This document shows, piece after piece, positions 9,265 to 17,941 of a stretch of DNA of 64,000 nt. A program made the translations under genes and the position numbers. The stretch is from assembly GCA_003480725.1 (NCBI GenBank), contig QUJQ01000010.1, positions 21,910 to 85,909 of the forward strand, written 5' to 3'. Source of the DNA: Clostridiaceae bacterium AM27-36LB. Lineage in GTDB: Bacteria; Bacillota; Clostridia; Lachnospirales; Lachnospiraceae. Numbering within the stretch: the stretch's first letter is position 1; every line of letters starts with the position of its first letter. The notes below the pieces were generated by a model. The model saw nothing but the letters and a program-made list of their open reading frames with translations, searched no databases and was not told the origin of the DNA.

Positions 9265-10182
9265 ATGAGAAAAACAACACTGGTAGTTATGGCAGCAGGA
9301 ATCGGCAGTCGTTTCGGCGGCGGGATCAAACAGCTGGAGCCAGTAGGACCATCCGGTGAGATCATCATGGATTATTCGATTCATGATGCGCTGGAAGCAG
9401 GATTTAATAAAGTCGTATTTATCATCCGCAAGGATCTGGAAAAAGATTTCCGCGAGATCATCGGCAACCGTATGGAGAAGCTGGTGGAGACCGCTTATGC
9501 ATTTCAGGAGATCGATGACCTTCCGGCCGGATTCACAAAACCTGCCGACAGAACCAAGCCGTGGGGTACCGGTCAGGCGATCCTTTCCTGTAAAGATCTG
9601 GTGAATGAGCCATTTGCGGTGATCAATGCAGATGACTATTATGGAAAAGAAGCATTTGTGAAAGTGCATGACTATCTGGTGGAAGAACATCCGGTCAGTG
9701 ATAAACTGGATTTCTGCATGGCAGGATTCCTTCTGGAAAATACCTTAAGTGAAAATGGCGGTGTGACCAGAGGTATCTGCAGTGTCAATGAGCAGGGTCA
9801 CCTGACCAAAGTAACAGAGACCAAGAATATTGTAAAGACTGCAGAAGGTGCAGCCGTACAGGCAGAGGATGGCAGTCTCACAGCAGTTCAGGCACATTGT
9901 CCGGTATCCATGAACATGTGGGGCTTCACTCCGGAGATCTTCGGCATTCTGGAAAAAGGATTTGCAGAATTTTTAGGTGCGCTCAAAGACCAGACCAAGG
10001 GTGAGTATCTGATCCCTACCGTTGTGGATCAGCTGATCCAGACCGATGTGTGCAACGTAACTGTTCTGGAATCCCGCGACAAATGGTTTGGTGTAACTTA
10101 TAAAGAGGACAAGCCGCTGGTAGTCCGTTCCTTCAGGGAATTGATCGATGCTGGCGTGTATAAAGAAAGGCTGTTTGACTAA
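9265..10182 (+). CDS. NTP-transferase family nucleotidyltransferase
   Basis: A 305-residue protein with the NTP_transferase opening VVMAAGIGSRFGGGIKQLEPVGPSGE, the nucleotide-binding loop shared by sugar-1-phosphate nucleotidyltransferases. VINADDYYGKEAF provides the metal-binding Asp pair. It lacks the lengths and C-terminal beta-helices of GlmU or GlgC, so the sugar substrate cannot be named. It lies between glmM and a DUF2156 gene with short spacers (3 nt to the next start), probably in one operon. Confidence 0.75.
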   Translation: MRKTTLVVMAAGIGSRFGGGIKQLEPVGPSGEIIMDYSIHDALEAGFNKVVFIIRKDLEKDFREIIGNRMEKLVETAYAFQEIDDLPAGFTKPADRTKPWGTGQAILSCKDLVNEPFAVINADDYYGKEAFVKVHDYLVEEHPVSDKLDFCMAGFLLENTLSENGGVTRGICSVNEQGHLTKVTETKNIVKTAEGAAVQAEDGSLTAVQAHCPVSMNMWGFTPEIFGILEKGFAEFLGALKDQTKGEYLIPTVVDQLIQTDVCNVTVLESRDKWFGVTYKEDKPLVVRSFRELIDAGVYKERLFD

Positions 10183-10185
10183 ATT

Positions 10186-11085
10186 ATGGAGATTTTATTC
10201 AGAAGACCCGAACTGGATGACAGGGAGACGATTCTGAAGCATCTGTCTGAACGCAGACTCAGAGGCTGCGAGAGAACATTTGCAAATGTTTATCTGTGGG
10301 CACGTTTCTACAATGAGGGCTGGGCGGAGATCGAAGGAACAGCAGTTTTCCGGACAGGCCCTGAAGGTGCCTATTCTTATACGTATCCGATCGGAGCCGG
10401 GGACCGTAAGAAGGTTGTAGAGCTTCTGATGCAGGATGCACAGGAAAAAGGATATCCGTTTCAGCTGCATGCTCTCAGTACAGAAGAAATGAATGAACTG
10501 GAGAGCTATTTCCCAGGAAAATTCCAGGTGACCTGGCCCAGAGATTATGAAGATTATGTCTATGAGACAGAAAAACTGATCAATTTATCAGGAAAAAAAT
10601 ATCACGGGAAGAAGAACCATATCAACCAGTTCAAGGCAGTATACCCGGACTGGTCATATGAGACCATCACGGATTCCAATGTGGAAGAATGCTTTCAGAT
10701 GGCTCTGAAATGGCGCGGAGCCAATGGCTGTGAGGAAGACCCGGAGAAGAATCAGGAGATGTGTGTGACGCTGAACTCCCTGCGGCTGTTCAAGGAACTG
10801 CATCTGAAGGGCGGACTCCTTCGTGCAGGAGGAAAGGTAGTGGCATTTACCCTGGGTGAGCCTGTGTGTGATGATACATTTGTCGTGCACATCGAAAAGG
10901 CATATGCAGATGTGAGAGGTGCTTATCCGCTGATCAACCAGCAGTTCCTGGAGCATGAAGTATCCGGGTACAAATATGTGAACCGTGAGGATGACACAGG
11001 AGAGGAAGGTCTGCGGACTGCAAAGCTGTCCTATCATCCGGTATTTATGGTGGAAAAAGGTATTGCGACCTTAAAAGGAGAATAA
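10186..11085 (+). CDS. DUF2156 protein (GNAT-like, phosphatidylglycerol lysyltransferase C-domain type)
   Basis: A 299-residue soluble protein. DUF2156 is related to the catalytic C-terminal domain of MprF and to Fem-type acyltransferases. Here it stands alone without the MprF flippase. Visible family signs are RGCERTFANVYLWARFYN near the start, KKYHGKKNHINQFK in the middle and the late YPLINQQFLEHEV and YVNREDDTGEEGLR. The substrate is unknown. It may transfer amino acids or acyl groups to lipids or peptides, which is inference. The upstream stop lies only 3 nt before its ATG. Confidence 0.75.
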   Translation: MEILFRRPELDDRETILKHLSERRLRGCERTFANVYLWARFYNEGWAEIEGTAVFRTGPEGAYSYTYPIGAGDRKKVVELLMQDAQEKGYPFQLHALSTEEMNELESYFPGKFQVTWPRDYEDYVYETEKLINLSGKKYHGKKNHINQFKAVYPDWSYETITDSNVEECFQMALKWRGANGCEEDPEKNQEMCVTLNSLRLFKELHLKGGLLRAGGKVVAFTLGEPVCDDTFVVHIEKAYADVRGAYPLINQQFLEHEVSGYKYVNREDDTGEEGLRTAKLSYHPVFMVEKGIATLKGE

Positions 11086-11091
11086 GATAAG

Positions 11092-12147
11092 ATGAGTACA
11101 TGGGAAGAGAATGTCCGGAAGGTGACTCCCTACACACCGGGAGAACAGCCCAACCGGTCGCAGATGATCAAACTGAACACCAACGAGAATCCCTATCCGC
11201 CCGCCCCAGGTGTGGCTGAGGTACTGCGACATCCAGACGAGGATGCGCTGCGCCGTTATCCTGACCCGGCAGCCTCTGTGCTGGTAAATGCACTGGCTGA
11301 AAATTATCACGTAAAGCCGGAGCAGGTGTTTGTGGGAGTTGGCTCTGATGATGTGCTGGCTATGGCATTCATGACCTTCTTTAACTCTGAAAAACCGATC
11401 TTGTTCCCGGATATTAGTTATTCCTTCTATCCTGTATGGGCAGAAGAATTCCGGATCCCACATACGCGGGTGGCGCTGGATGAGAATTTCTGCATCCGCA
11501 AGGAAGATTACTATGGGGAGAATGGCGGTATCGTCTTCCCGAACCCCAATGCTCCTACAGCACTGGCTATGGGACTTGACGATGTGGAAGACATCATCCG
11601 TCACAACCCGGATGTGGTCGTGATCGTAGATGAAGCATACGTGGACTTTGGTGCGGAGTCTGCCCTGAAGTTGGTGGAAAAATATGAGAATCTGCTGGTG
11701 GTACAGACATTTTCCAAATCCCGTTCTCTGGCCGGTATGCGGATCGGCTTTGCCATCGGTTCTCCAAAGCTGATCAAATATTTAAACGACGTAAAATATT
11801 CCTTCAATTCCTACACCCTGAACCAGACCTCTCTGGCCTGCGGCGTGGAAGCTGTGAAGGATCAGGCATATTTTAATGAGACCCGCACCCGTATCATGAA
11901 GACCCGGGAGCATGCCAAGGAAGTGTTAGGAGAGATGGGATTCTCCTTCCCGGACTCCAAGGCAAATTTCCTGTTCATCACCCACCCGGATTACCCGGCG
12001 AAAGAACTGTTCCAGGCGCTGCGCCAGAAGGATATCTATGTCCGTTACTTTGACCAGCCGCGGATCAACAATTATCTCCGCGTGACCATCGGAACCGATG
12101 AGCAGATGGAAGCATTTTATGAATTTTTAAAGGAATACATGAGGTAA
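11092..12147 (+). CDS. hisC: Histidinol-phosphate aminotransferase
   Basis: A 351-residue fold-type I PLP enzyme of histidine synthesis (imidazole acetol phosphate to histidinol phosphate). MIKLNTNENPYPP is the substrate-binding opening. VDEAYVDFG carries the PLP-contacting Asp and Tyr, and the Schiff-base Lys lies in TFSKSRSLAGMRIG. The length fits HisC. It is not in a his operon here; its neighbours are a DUF2156 protein and a small membrane protein, so it may act broadly on aromatic acids as well. Confidence 0.85.
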   Translation: MSTWEENVRKVTPYTPGEQPNRSQMIKLNTNENPYPPAPGVAEVLRHPDEDALRRYPDPAASVLVNALAENYHVKPEQVFVGVGSDDVLAMAFMTFFNSEKPILFPDISYSFYPVWAEEFRIPHTRVALDENFCIRKEDYYGENGGIVFPNPNAPTALAMGLDDVEDIIRHNPDVVVIVDEAYVDFGAESALKLVEKYENLLVVQTFSKSRSLAGMRIGFAIGSPKLIKYLNDVKYSFNSYTLNQTSLACGVEAVKDQAYFNETRTRIMKTREHAKEVLGEMGFSFPDSKANFLFITHPDYPAKELFQALRQKDIYVRYFDQPRINNYLRVTIGTDEQMEAFYEFLKEYMR

Positions 12148-12153
12148 AAAATA

Positions 12154-12654
12154 ATGGAATCAATTATGTCATGGGTGATCTCCGCGCTGAGCGGCCATGT
12201 ATCCAGGGAAATGATCGTTTTCATCATTTCCATGGTACCGATCCTGGAACTCAGAGGTGGTCTGCTGGCAGCATCTGTGCTGAACATCAATATTACCAGA
12301 GCACTGTGGATCTGCATTATCGGAAATATTATTCCGGTTCCGTTCATCCTGCTGCTGATCACACCGATCTTTAACTGGCTCAAACAGACGAAGACCTTCC
12401 GTCCCATGGTTGAGAAGATGGAAGCACGTGCCTTGAGCAAGCGTGAGCAGGTAGAAAAATATGAATTCTGGGGACTGGTATTGTTCGTAGGGATTCCGCT
12501 TCCTGGAACCGGTGCATGGACCGGCTCTCTGCTGGCTGCACTGCTCGGCATGAAATTCAAAAAAGCATTTCCGGCGGTACTGCTGGGAATCGCACTGGCA
12601 TCAGTAATCATGTCCATCGTGTCCTACGGACTGCTGGGAGCGTTGATCCACTAA
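12154..12654 (+). CDS. Small multidrug-export family protein (COG2426)
   Basis: A 166-residue membrane protein with about four helices. MVPILELRGGLLAASVL and FVGIPLPGTGAWTGSLLAALLGM are the two diagnostic stretches of the Sm_multidrug_ex family. The link to drug export is weak; the fold resembles DedA/SNARE-associated proteins. It starts 6 nt after the hisC stop. Confidence 0.75.
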   Translation: MESIMSWVISALSGHVSREMIVFIISMVPILELRGGLLAASVLNINITRALWICIIGNIIPVPFILLLITPIFNWLKQTKTFRPMVEKMEARALSKREQVEKYEFWGLVLFVGIPLPGTGAWTGSLLAALLGMKFKKAFPAVLLGIALASVIMSIVSYGLLGALIH

Positions 12655-12736
12655 GAACTAGAAACACATACTGGCTGGGAAACCGGCACAAAGCGTAAAA
12701 CTTGCATATGCGTTCTGCGAAAAGGATGAGGCTGTT

Positions 12737-13636
12737 ATGGGAGAGAATGCAAAAAGATTGTTTTTCGTTTATAATCCTCACTCAGGAAGAGGAAATATCC
12801 GTTCAAAATTATTTGACATCGTTCAGGTATTTTCCGAGGCGGGATATGAGATCACCATCTATCCTACCAGGGAGGCGAAGGATGCCACCCGCAAGATTAA
12901 GCATCTGTCAGATCAATACGATCTGGTTGTGTGCAGCGGCGGTGATGGAACCCTGGATGAAGTGGTAGAAGGCATGATGCACAGGCAGAAAAAGCTGCCG
13001 CTTGGCTACATTCCTTCAGGAACTGTCAATGATTTTGCCAGAAGTCTGAAGATTCCGCGGGATATGGTGAAAGCCGCCCGTCTGGCAGTGTCCGGAAAAG
13101 ATTTCCTGAGTGATGTGGGTACCTTCAACAACAGTCATTTTGTATATATTGCAGCATTTGGCATCTTCACGGATGTGGCATATTCCACGCCGCAGGATAT
13201 GAAAAATGTTCTCGGCAATATGGCTTATCTTCTGGAGGGAGTCAAACGCCTTGCCAATATTCCGTCTTATCACCTGAAATTTTCCTCAGAGGAATGCAGC
13301 GGGGAAGGCGATTTCATCTTTGGAATGGTGACCAATTCCCGTTCTGTTGGCGGATTTAAAAGCATCATAGGAAAGAATGTGCGGTTTGATGATGGCGTAT
13401 TTGAAGTGACTTTTGTACGCCTTCCGAAAAATGCGGCAGAACTGCAGGAGATTCTGGCGGCCATCGTACTCAAAGAGATGGATACACACTATATGATCTC
13501 ATTTCGGACTGCCCGGTTAACCATCGAAGCACAGCAGGAGATCCCCTGGACTCTGGATGGGGAATATGGCGGTGAATCTCAAAATGTCATTATTCAAAAT
13601 CATCAAAAGGCGTTGCAGATTCGTACCGGAAATTGA
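12737..13636 (+). CDS. Diacylglycerol/lipid kinase (YegS/BmrU family)
   Basis: A 299-residue soluble lipid kinase. The nucleotide-binding loop is NPHSGRGNIRS, the glycine-rich catalytic motif is VCSGGDGTLDEVVEG, and the substrate motif is GYIPSGTVNDFARSL. TFNNSHFVYIAAFG begins the C-terminal beta-sandwich. Members phosphorylate diacylglycerol or related lipids at the membrane. An ATG at 12737 with a GGATGAGGC upstream fits. No hairpin follows directly; the next terminator lies within the glnA leader. Confidence 0.85.
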   Translation: MGENAKRLFFVYNPHSGRGNIRSKLFDIVQVFSEAGYEITIYPTREAKDATRKIKHLSDQYDLVVCSGGDGTLDEVVEGMMHRQKKLPLGYIPSGTVNDFARSLKIPRDMVKAARLAVSGKDFLSDVGTFNNSHFVYIAAFGIFTDVAYSTPQDMKNVLGNMAYLLEGVKRLANIPSYHLKFSSEECSGEGDFIFGMVTNSRSVGGFKSIIGKNVRFDDGVFEVTFVRLPKNAAELQEILAAIVLKEMDTHYMISFRTARLTIEAQQEIPWTLDGEYGGESQNVIIQNHQKALQIRTGN

Positions 13637-13663
13637 AAAAGGTCACAAAAAAAATAAAACTAC

Positions 13664-13692
13664 TTGCATTTTTATGGGGTATCGTGTATTTT
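13664..13692 (+). promoter_or_regulatory. Predicted glnA promoter
   Basis: TTGCAT, 17 nt, then TATTTT, starting 27 nt after the lipid kinase stop. Transcripts would begin near 13700, upstream of the leader terminator. Confidence 0.5.
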
Positions 13693-13743
13693 AATAGCAT
13701 CAGATGCAGCAAAAGCTTCTGACATAAAGATTGAGCGAACAAA

Positions 13744-13780
13744 GATGTTCCACTTTTAGGGGTGGAGCATCTTTTTTTGT
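13744..13780 (+). terminator. Leader terminator upstream of glnA
   Basis: GATGTTCCAC pairs with GTGGAGCATC (one G-T pair), followed by seven T residues. It could end the lipid kinase message or act as an attenuator for glnA. Confidence 0.75.
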
Positions 13781-13921
13781 TATAGCGACGAGAAAATGGA
13801 CAGCATGCTTACATGAACGGATATTTGACGACAGCTGTTCAGAGCCGGGTTTGCAGAGCAGATCACAACTCTGACGGGAGTAAGGAAGTTGCTATATGTC
13901 AAGGAAAGGATGGAGAGAAGT

Positions 13922-16006
13922 ATGAGTGTAAATGTGGCTGAAGTATTTGGTCAGGACGTATTTAACGAAGCAGTTATGAAAGAACGTCTGCCAGAAGTGA
14001 CTTACAAACAGATGGTAAAACTGATGAATGAGGGCGGCGAGGTTACGCTGGAGCTGGCCGACATCGTGGCAAAAGCCATGAAAGAATGGGCAATCGAAAA
14101 AGGAGCAACTCATTACACACACATTTTCCAACCGTATATTGTAAGTATCGGAGCTGAGAAACACGACTCCTTCGCAGATATTCCGAAGGGTGGCAAGATC
14201 GAGAACTGCTTTTCCGGCAAAGACCTGATGATGGGCGAGCCGGATGCATCTTCCTTCCCGTCCGGCGGACTCCGTGCAACCTGTGCAGCAAGAGGTTATA
14301 CCGCATGGGATGTAGGATCACCGGCATATGTGAAAGATGGAATCCTCTGTATTCCGACTGCATTCTGCTCTTACACCGGCGAGTCTCTGGATACCAAGAC
14401 TCCGCTGCTCAAAGCATGTGATGCTGTCAGCAAAGCAGGTGTTCGTTTTGTAAAAATGTTTGGAAATACCGATGCTAAAAGGGTCAGCTCTTATGTTGGA
14501 CCTGAGCAGGAGTATTTTATTGTAAATCGTGAAAAATATCTGGAGCGTCCGGACCTGATCTATGCTGGACGTACTCTTTTCGGAGCACCGGCACCGAAAG
14601 GACAGGAGATGGAGGACCAGTACTTCGGACCGCTGAAGACCAAGATCGCAGATTTCATGGCAGATGTGGATGAGCAGCTCTGGAAACTGGGTATCACTGT
14701 TAAGACCCAGCACAACGAGGTAGCTCCTGGACAGCATGAGATCGCACCGATCTTCGCACCGGCTGACGCAGCACTGGACAGCAACTTCCTGGTAATGGAT
14801 GTACTGAAGAGCACCGCAACCAAGCATGGTCTGGCTTGTCTCCTTCATGAAAAACCATTTGCAGGAGTCAATGGATCCGGTAAACACAACAACTGGTCTC
14901 TGGGAACCGACAATGGTGTGAACCTGTTCAAACCGGGCAAAGAACCGAACAAGAATCTTCAGTTCTTGTGTGTACTTGCCTGCCTGATGGAAGCAGTCAA
15001 CAAGCATGCTCTTCTGCTCCGTGCAGCGGCATCCAACACTGGTAACGATCACAGACTGGGAGCTAATGAGGCACCGCCAGCAATCATCTCCATCTATATG
15101 GGCGATCAGCTTGGCGAGATCGTAGATGCCATTGTAGCAGGTGTCCCGTTTGATCAGCTTCCGTGTGCAGAGGTTGGAACTCTGGATCTTGGAGTCAGCA
15201 CCCTTCCGGTACTTCCAAAAGACCCGACTGACAGAAACCGTACTTCACCGTTTGCCTTCACCGGCAACCGTTTCGAGTTCCGTATGGTAGCATCTTCTGT
15301 ATCCATCGGTGATGCAAACACGGTTATGAACTCCATGATGGCAGAATCCTTCAACAAAGCATGCGACGCTCTGGAAGGAGCTGAGGACTTTGAAAAAGCT
15401 GCAATTGACTACATCTACAAGACCATGAAAGAGAATAAGAACATTGTCTTCAACGGTAATGGTTACTCTGATGAGTGGGTAGAGGAAGCAGCTAAGAGAG
15501 GTCTTCCGAACGTGAAGAGTATCGTGGATGCAATCCCGGCATACACAGATGAGAGCAGTATTGAGATGTTCGAAAAACTGGGCGTTATGACGAAGAGAGA
15601 GCTGGAAGCCCGCCGCGAGATCAAGCTGGAAGAGTATGCAGGCCTGATCAACATCGAGGCTCGTACCATGATCGACATGGCTGCAAAACTGTACATTCCG
15701 TCAGTTATCGCTTATGTCAACAGCGTTGCATCTTCCATGAGCACCGTTAAGAACGCATATGCACAGGCTGATACTACCGCACAGCAGACCATTCTTGTAA
15801 AAGCAAGCTCCCTGCTGGCAGATACTCAGCAAGCTCTCGATAACCTGAAAGCAGCTACCGATGCAGCCGAGACTGCAAAAGACTTCCATGAGAAAGTTCT
15901 TCCGGCAATGGCAGCTCTTAGAACACCGGTCGATGAACTGGAGACCATCGTGGACAGTGAGTACTGGCCAGTACCGACCTATGGACAGATGATGTTCGAG
16001 GTGTAG
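13922..16006 (+). CDS. glnA: Glutamine synthetase type III (GlnN)
   Basis: A 694-residue enzyme that makes glutamine from glutamate, ammonia and ATP. The length and the opening MSVNVAEVFGQDVFNEAVMK are typical of type III synthetases, not the ~450-residue type I. Catalytic motifs include GPEQEYF, QHNEVAPGQHEIAP, and VNGSGKHNNWSL for ATP and metal binding. The C-terminal ~150 residues form the type III specific helical domain. ATG 13922 is preferred over the TTG at 13889 because GGAGAGAAG lies right before it. It is a single gene with its own leader and terminator. Confidence 0.93.
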   Translation: MSVNVAEVFGQDVFNEAVMKERLPEVTYKQMVKLMNEGGEVTLELADIVAKAMKEWAIEKGATHYTHIFQPYIVSIGAEKHDSFADIPKGGKIENCFSGKDLMMGEPDASSFPSGGLRATCAARGYTAWDVGSPAYVKDGILCIPTAFCSYTGESLDTKTPLLKACDAVSKAGVRFVKMFGNTDAKRVSSYVGPEQEYFIVNREKYLERPDLIYAGRTLFGAPAPKGQEMEDQYFGPLKTKIADFMADVDEQLWKLGITVKTQHNEVAPGQHEIAPIFAPADAALDSNFLVMDVLKSTATKHGLACLLHEKPFAGVNGSGKHNNWSLGTDNGVNLFKPGKEPNKNLQFLCVLACLMEAVNKHALLLRAAASNTGNDHRLGANEAPPAIISIYMGDQLGEIVDAIVAGVPFDQLPCAEVGTLDLGVSTLPVLPKDPTDRNRTSPFAFTGNRFEFRMVASSVSIGDANTVMNSMMAESFNKACDALEGAEDFEKAAIDYIYKTMKENKNIVFNGNGYSDEWVEEAAKRGLPNVKSIVDAIPAYTDESSIEMFEKLGVMTKRELEARREIKLEEYAGLINIEARTMIDMAAKLYIPSVIAYVNSVASSMSTVKNAYAQADTTAQQTILVKASSLLADTQQALDNLKAATDAAETAKDFHEKVLPAMAALRTPVDELETIVDSEYWPVPTYGQMMFEV

Positions 16007-16154
16007 TGAGCGGCATAGATAATTTAGCTATTTAGGTGAGTCCAGGTGCGAGTGGTGTAGGTATCTATCTACTAATGAGAACCTAAGTGCCACGAGTACC
16101 TAATATATATGTTAATAAGTTTAACTTCTCCTAATATAGAAACTATTTGCGAAA

Positions 16155-16179
16155 AAGAGCCCGTATGGGCTCTTTTTTG
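16155..16179 (+). terminator. glnA terminator
   Basis: AAGAGCCC, a GTAT loop and GGGCTCTT, followed by a T run. It lies about 150 nt after the stop. Confidence 0.85.
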
Positions 16180-16361
16180 TTGGGGGGAGGTGGACTTGTT
16201 GGTTGATCGCCGCGGTTTTGAGTCTTGAATGTGCCAAAACCTGTTCCGCAGTGGTCTGCCGGGAGGATGTTTGGGCAGCAAGCGCGGAGAAGAGGTGCCG
16301 GCTGCCCAAAAGCAAGTCCGCGGGAAGCCAAATACATGCCCGCAAAAAGCCAATTAACTGC

Positions 16362-16390
16362 TTGACAGATACAGAAAAGTGCGTTACTGT
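16362..16390 (+). promoter_or_regulatory. Predicted promoter of the nuclease-like gene
   Basis: A perfect TTGACA, a 17-nt spacer and TACTGT lie about 45 nt upstream of the ATG. Confidence 0.6.
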
Positions 16391-16434
16391 GATAACAGTT
16401 TCAATATTCATGACCTAATTCAGGAGATTTCCAG

Positions 16435-17229
16435 ATGTATATTTACGAGATGAAAAAAGAGCGTGCACATCTTGCAAAGCAAATTGCCAAATTGCAAAAA
16501 GATTTAGAGTTGCTTCCGAATCAAAAATTATTTATCACAAAGAACGGAAAATATAATAAATGGTATATAGCAAATGGGCATACCCATGTTTATATCAAGA
16601 AGAATCAACGTGAATTGGCAGAAAAACTGGCACAGCGTGAAATAGCAGAGATGAATTTGAAAAATGCATGTCAAGAACTTGATTCCATGGATCGATACAT
16701 AAAAGAACATGAGCAGCGCAGTTTGGAACAGCAAAAATGGTTTACCAATAATTCTGAGCTTCAGAAACTTCTTGAGACTTCAAAAAATTTTACCCCAGAC
16801 AGTTCAACAGATGAATATTTACAAAAATGGATGCAGGAATCATATGAATCGAATCCTCGTTATCCGGAAAAACTTATACACAAAACGATGGACGGAAAAC
16901 GTGTACGTTCCAAGTCAGAAGTGATCATTGCAAATGCATTGCATCATCATGGAATTCCTTATCGGTACGAGTGTGCATTTCGCAACGAAGACATGACAAT
17001 TTATCCAGATTTCACCATTTGCCATCCACAGAACAAACAAATATTTTACTGGGAGCATTTTGGCATGATGGATCTGTCGGCTTATGCTAACCGTGCATTT
17101 GAAAAATTGAAAATGTATGCCAGCTGCCAGGTCATTCCGACAATCAATTTGTTAACAACTTACGAGACCGCATATCACCCGCTGGACTGCGAACAGGTTG
17201 AGAACATAATAAAGGAAACTTTTTTGTGA
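16435..17229 (+). CDS. Uncharacterised protein with PD-(D/E)XK nuclease-like C-terminus
   Basis: I do not recognise a named family. The 264-residue protein has a Lys/Glu/Gln-rich N-terminal half that looks like a long coiled coil (about residues 1-100). The C-terminal part reads VRSKSEVIIANALHHHGI, then YPDFTI, then FYWEHFGMMD. This order (Ser-Glu on a helix, Pro-Asp, then a Trp-Glu-His strand) resembles the PD-(D/E)XK nuclease core. It is AT-rich compared with its neighbours, has its own promoter with consensus -35, and is not in an operon, which fits an acquired gene. A DNA-processing or defence role is inference only. Confidence 0.55.
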   Translation: MYIYEMKKERAHLAKQIAKLQKDLELLPNQKLFITKNGKYNKWYIANGHTHVYIKKNQRELAEKLAQREIAEMNLKNACQELDSMDRYIKEHEQRSLEQQKWFTNNSELQKLLETSKNFTPDSSTDEYLQKWMQESYESNPRYPEKLIHKTMDGKRVRSKSEVIIANALHHHGIPYRYECAFRNEDMTIYPDFTICHPQNKQIFYWEHFGMMDLSAYANRAFEKLKMYASCQVIPTINLLTTYETAYHPLDCEQVENIIKETFL

Positions 17230-17302
17230 TAGGATACACTGGAAAATTGTAACTACATCTGCTACAATAAAAACATCTTGAGTCTTGAGGAGGACGAGTA
17301 AA

Positions 17303-17755
17303 ATGAAAGTGGGTTTTGGCTGCGATCATACAGCGATTGATCTGAAAAAAGAACTGATGGAGTACATGACCGAGAAGGGTTATGAGTGCGTAGACTACGG
17401 TGCATATGATGCAAAAGTTCGAGTAGATTATCCGGATCAGGGACAGAAAGTTGCAGAGGCTATTATTGCCGGTGAAGTTGAGAAAGGTGTTCTGATCTGT
17501 GGAACTGGTATCGGAATTTCTCTGGCGGCAAATAAAGTGCCGGGAATCCGCGCGGCAGTATGCAGCGAGCCGTATTCAGCTGAGATGACAGTCAGACACA
17601 ACAATGCACAGATCATCGCATTTGGTGCACGTGTTGTCGGAAATGAGTTGGCAAAGAAGATTTTGGATGCGTTTTTTGGAGCAACCTTCGAGGGCGGCAG
17701 ACATGCAGAACGTGTGCAGAAGATCTGCAATATTGAAGCAAAGTATAATAAATAA
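17303..17755 (+). CDS. rpiB: Ribose-5-phosphate isomerase B
   Basis: A 150-residue RpiB/LacAB-family sugar phosphate isomerase interconverting ribose-5- and ribulose-5-phosphate. The opening MKVGFGCDHTAIDLKKEL and the active-site loop LICGTGIGISLAANK (catalytic Cys and the anion-hole GTGIG) match RpiB. RHNNAQIIAFGARVVG completes the pattern. GAGGAGGACG precedes ATG 17303, so the ATG/TTG further upstream is not used. LacAB-type substrates (galactose-6-phosphate, allose-6-phosphate) cannot be excluded. Confidence 0.88.
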   Translation: MKVGFGCDHTAIDLKKELMEYMTEKGYECVDYGAYDAKVRVDYPDQGQKVAEAIIAGEVEKGVLICGTGIGISLAANKVPGIRAAVCSEPYSAEMTVRHNNAQIIAFGARVVGNELAKKILDAFFGATFEGGRHAERVQKICNIEAKYNK

Positions 17756-17773
17756 GTATTTTATGTTCGTGTA

Positions 17774-17815
17774 AAAAGACGCTGCTTCTTGTAGATGTGG
17801 GGAGCAGCGTTTTTA
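17774..17815 (+). terminator. rpiB terminator
   Basis: ACGCTGCTT and a complementary GAGCAGCGT enclose a 14-nt loop, followed by TTTTT. Confidence 0.8.
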
Positions 17816-17904
17816 TGTGCTGAAATAGTCAGTCTGATCCCACGCTGATTGTTCATATACTAACATTTGTTTTGCGAAAATAGAAAATGTGGATATTATA
17901 CGAA

Positions 17905-17938
17905 GAAGCCATCTGTCAATTTTGGCGGATGGCTTTTT
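17905..17938. terminator. Terminator near the 3' end of the polymerase gene
   Basis: AGCCATCTG and CGGATGGCT enclose TCAATTTTGG, followed by TTTTT on the plus strand. It directly abuts the stop of the minus-strand polymerase gene, so it may serve both directions, although the T run is better on the plus strand. Confidence 0.55.
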
Positions 17939-17941
17939 CAC

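Larger units (their letters stand above)
13637..13921 (+). promoter_or_regulatory. glnA leader region
   Basis: This 285-nt stretch has no credible gene. A promoter near its start is followed about 50 nt later by a strong terminator and then about 140 nt before glnA. A smaller hairpin, CAGATGCAGC/GCTTCTG around AAAA, precedes the terminator. The layout suggests conditional termination controlling glutamine synthetase. I looked for the paired hexaloop ANTAR motif and did not find a good match. Confidence 0.5.
16007..16434. other. Intergenic stretch after glnA, with a GC-rich block
   Basis: No convincing gene. It contains the glnA terminator, then a G+C-rich block (about 16185-16350) that differs from its AT-rich flanks, then the promoter of the next gene. 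Both strands of the block have open frames of 70-96 codons without ribosome binding sites, so I treat them as chance or as a decayed insertion. Confidence 0.4.

Noticed and set aside
13700..13780. ANTAR-type antitermination motif in the glnA leader
   Set aside because: Neither hairpin has a hexaloop with A at position 1 and G at position 4.
16203..16418. Short frames on both strands of the GC-rich block after glnA
   Set aside because: No start signals and no recognisable family.
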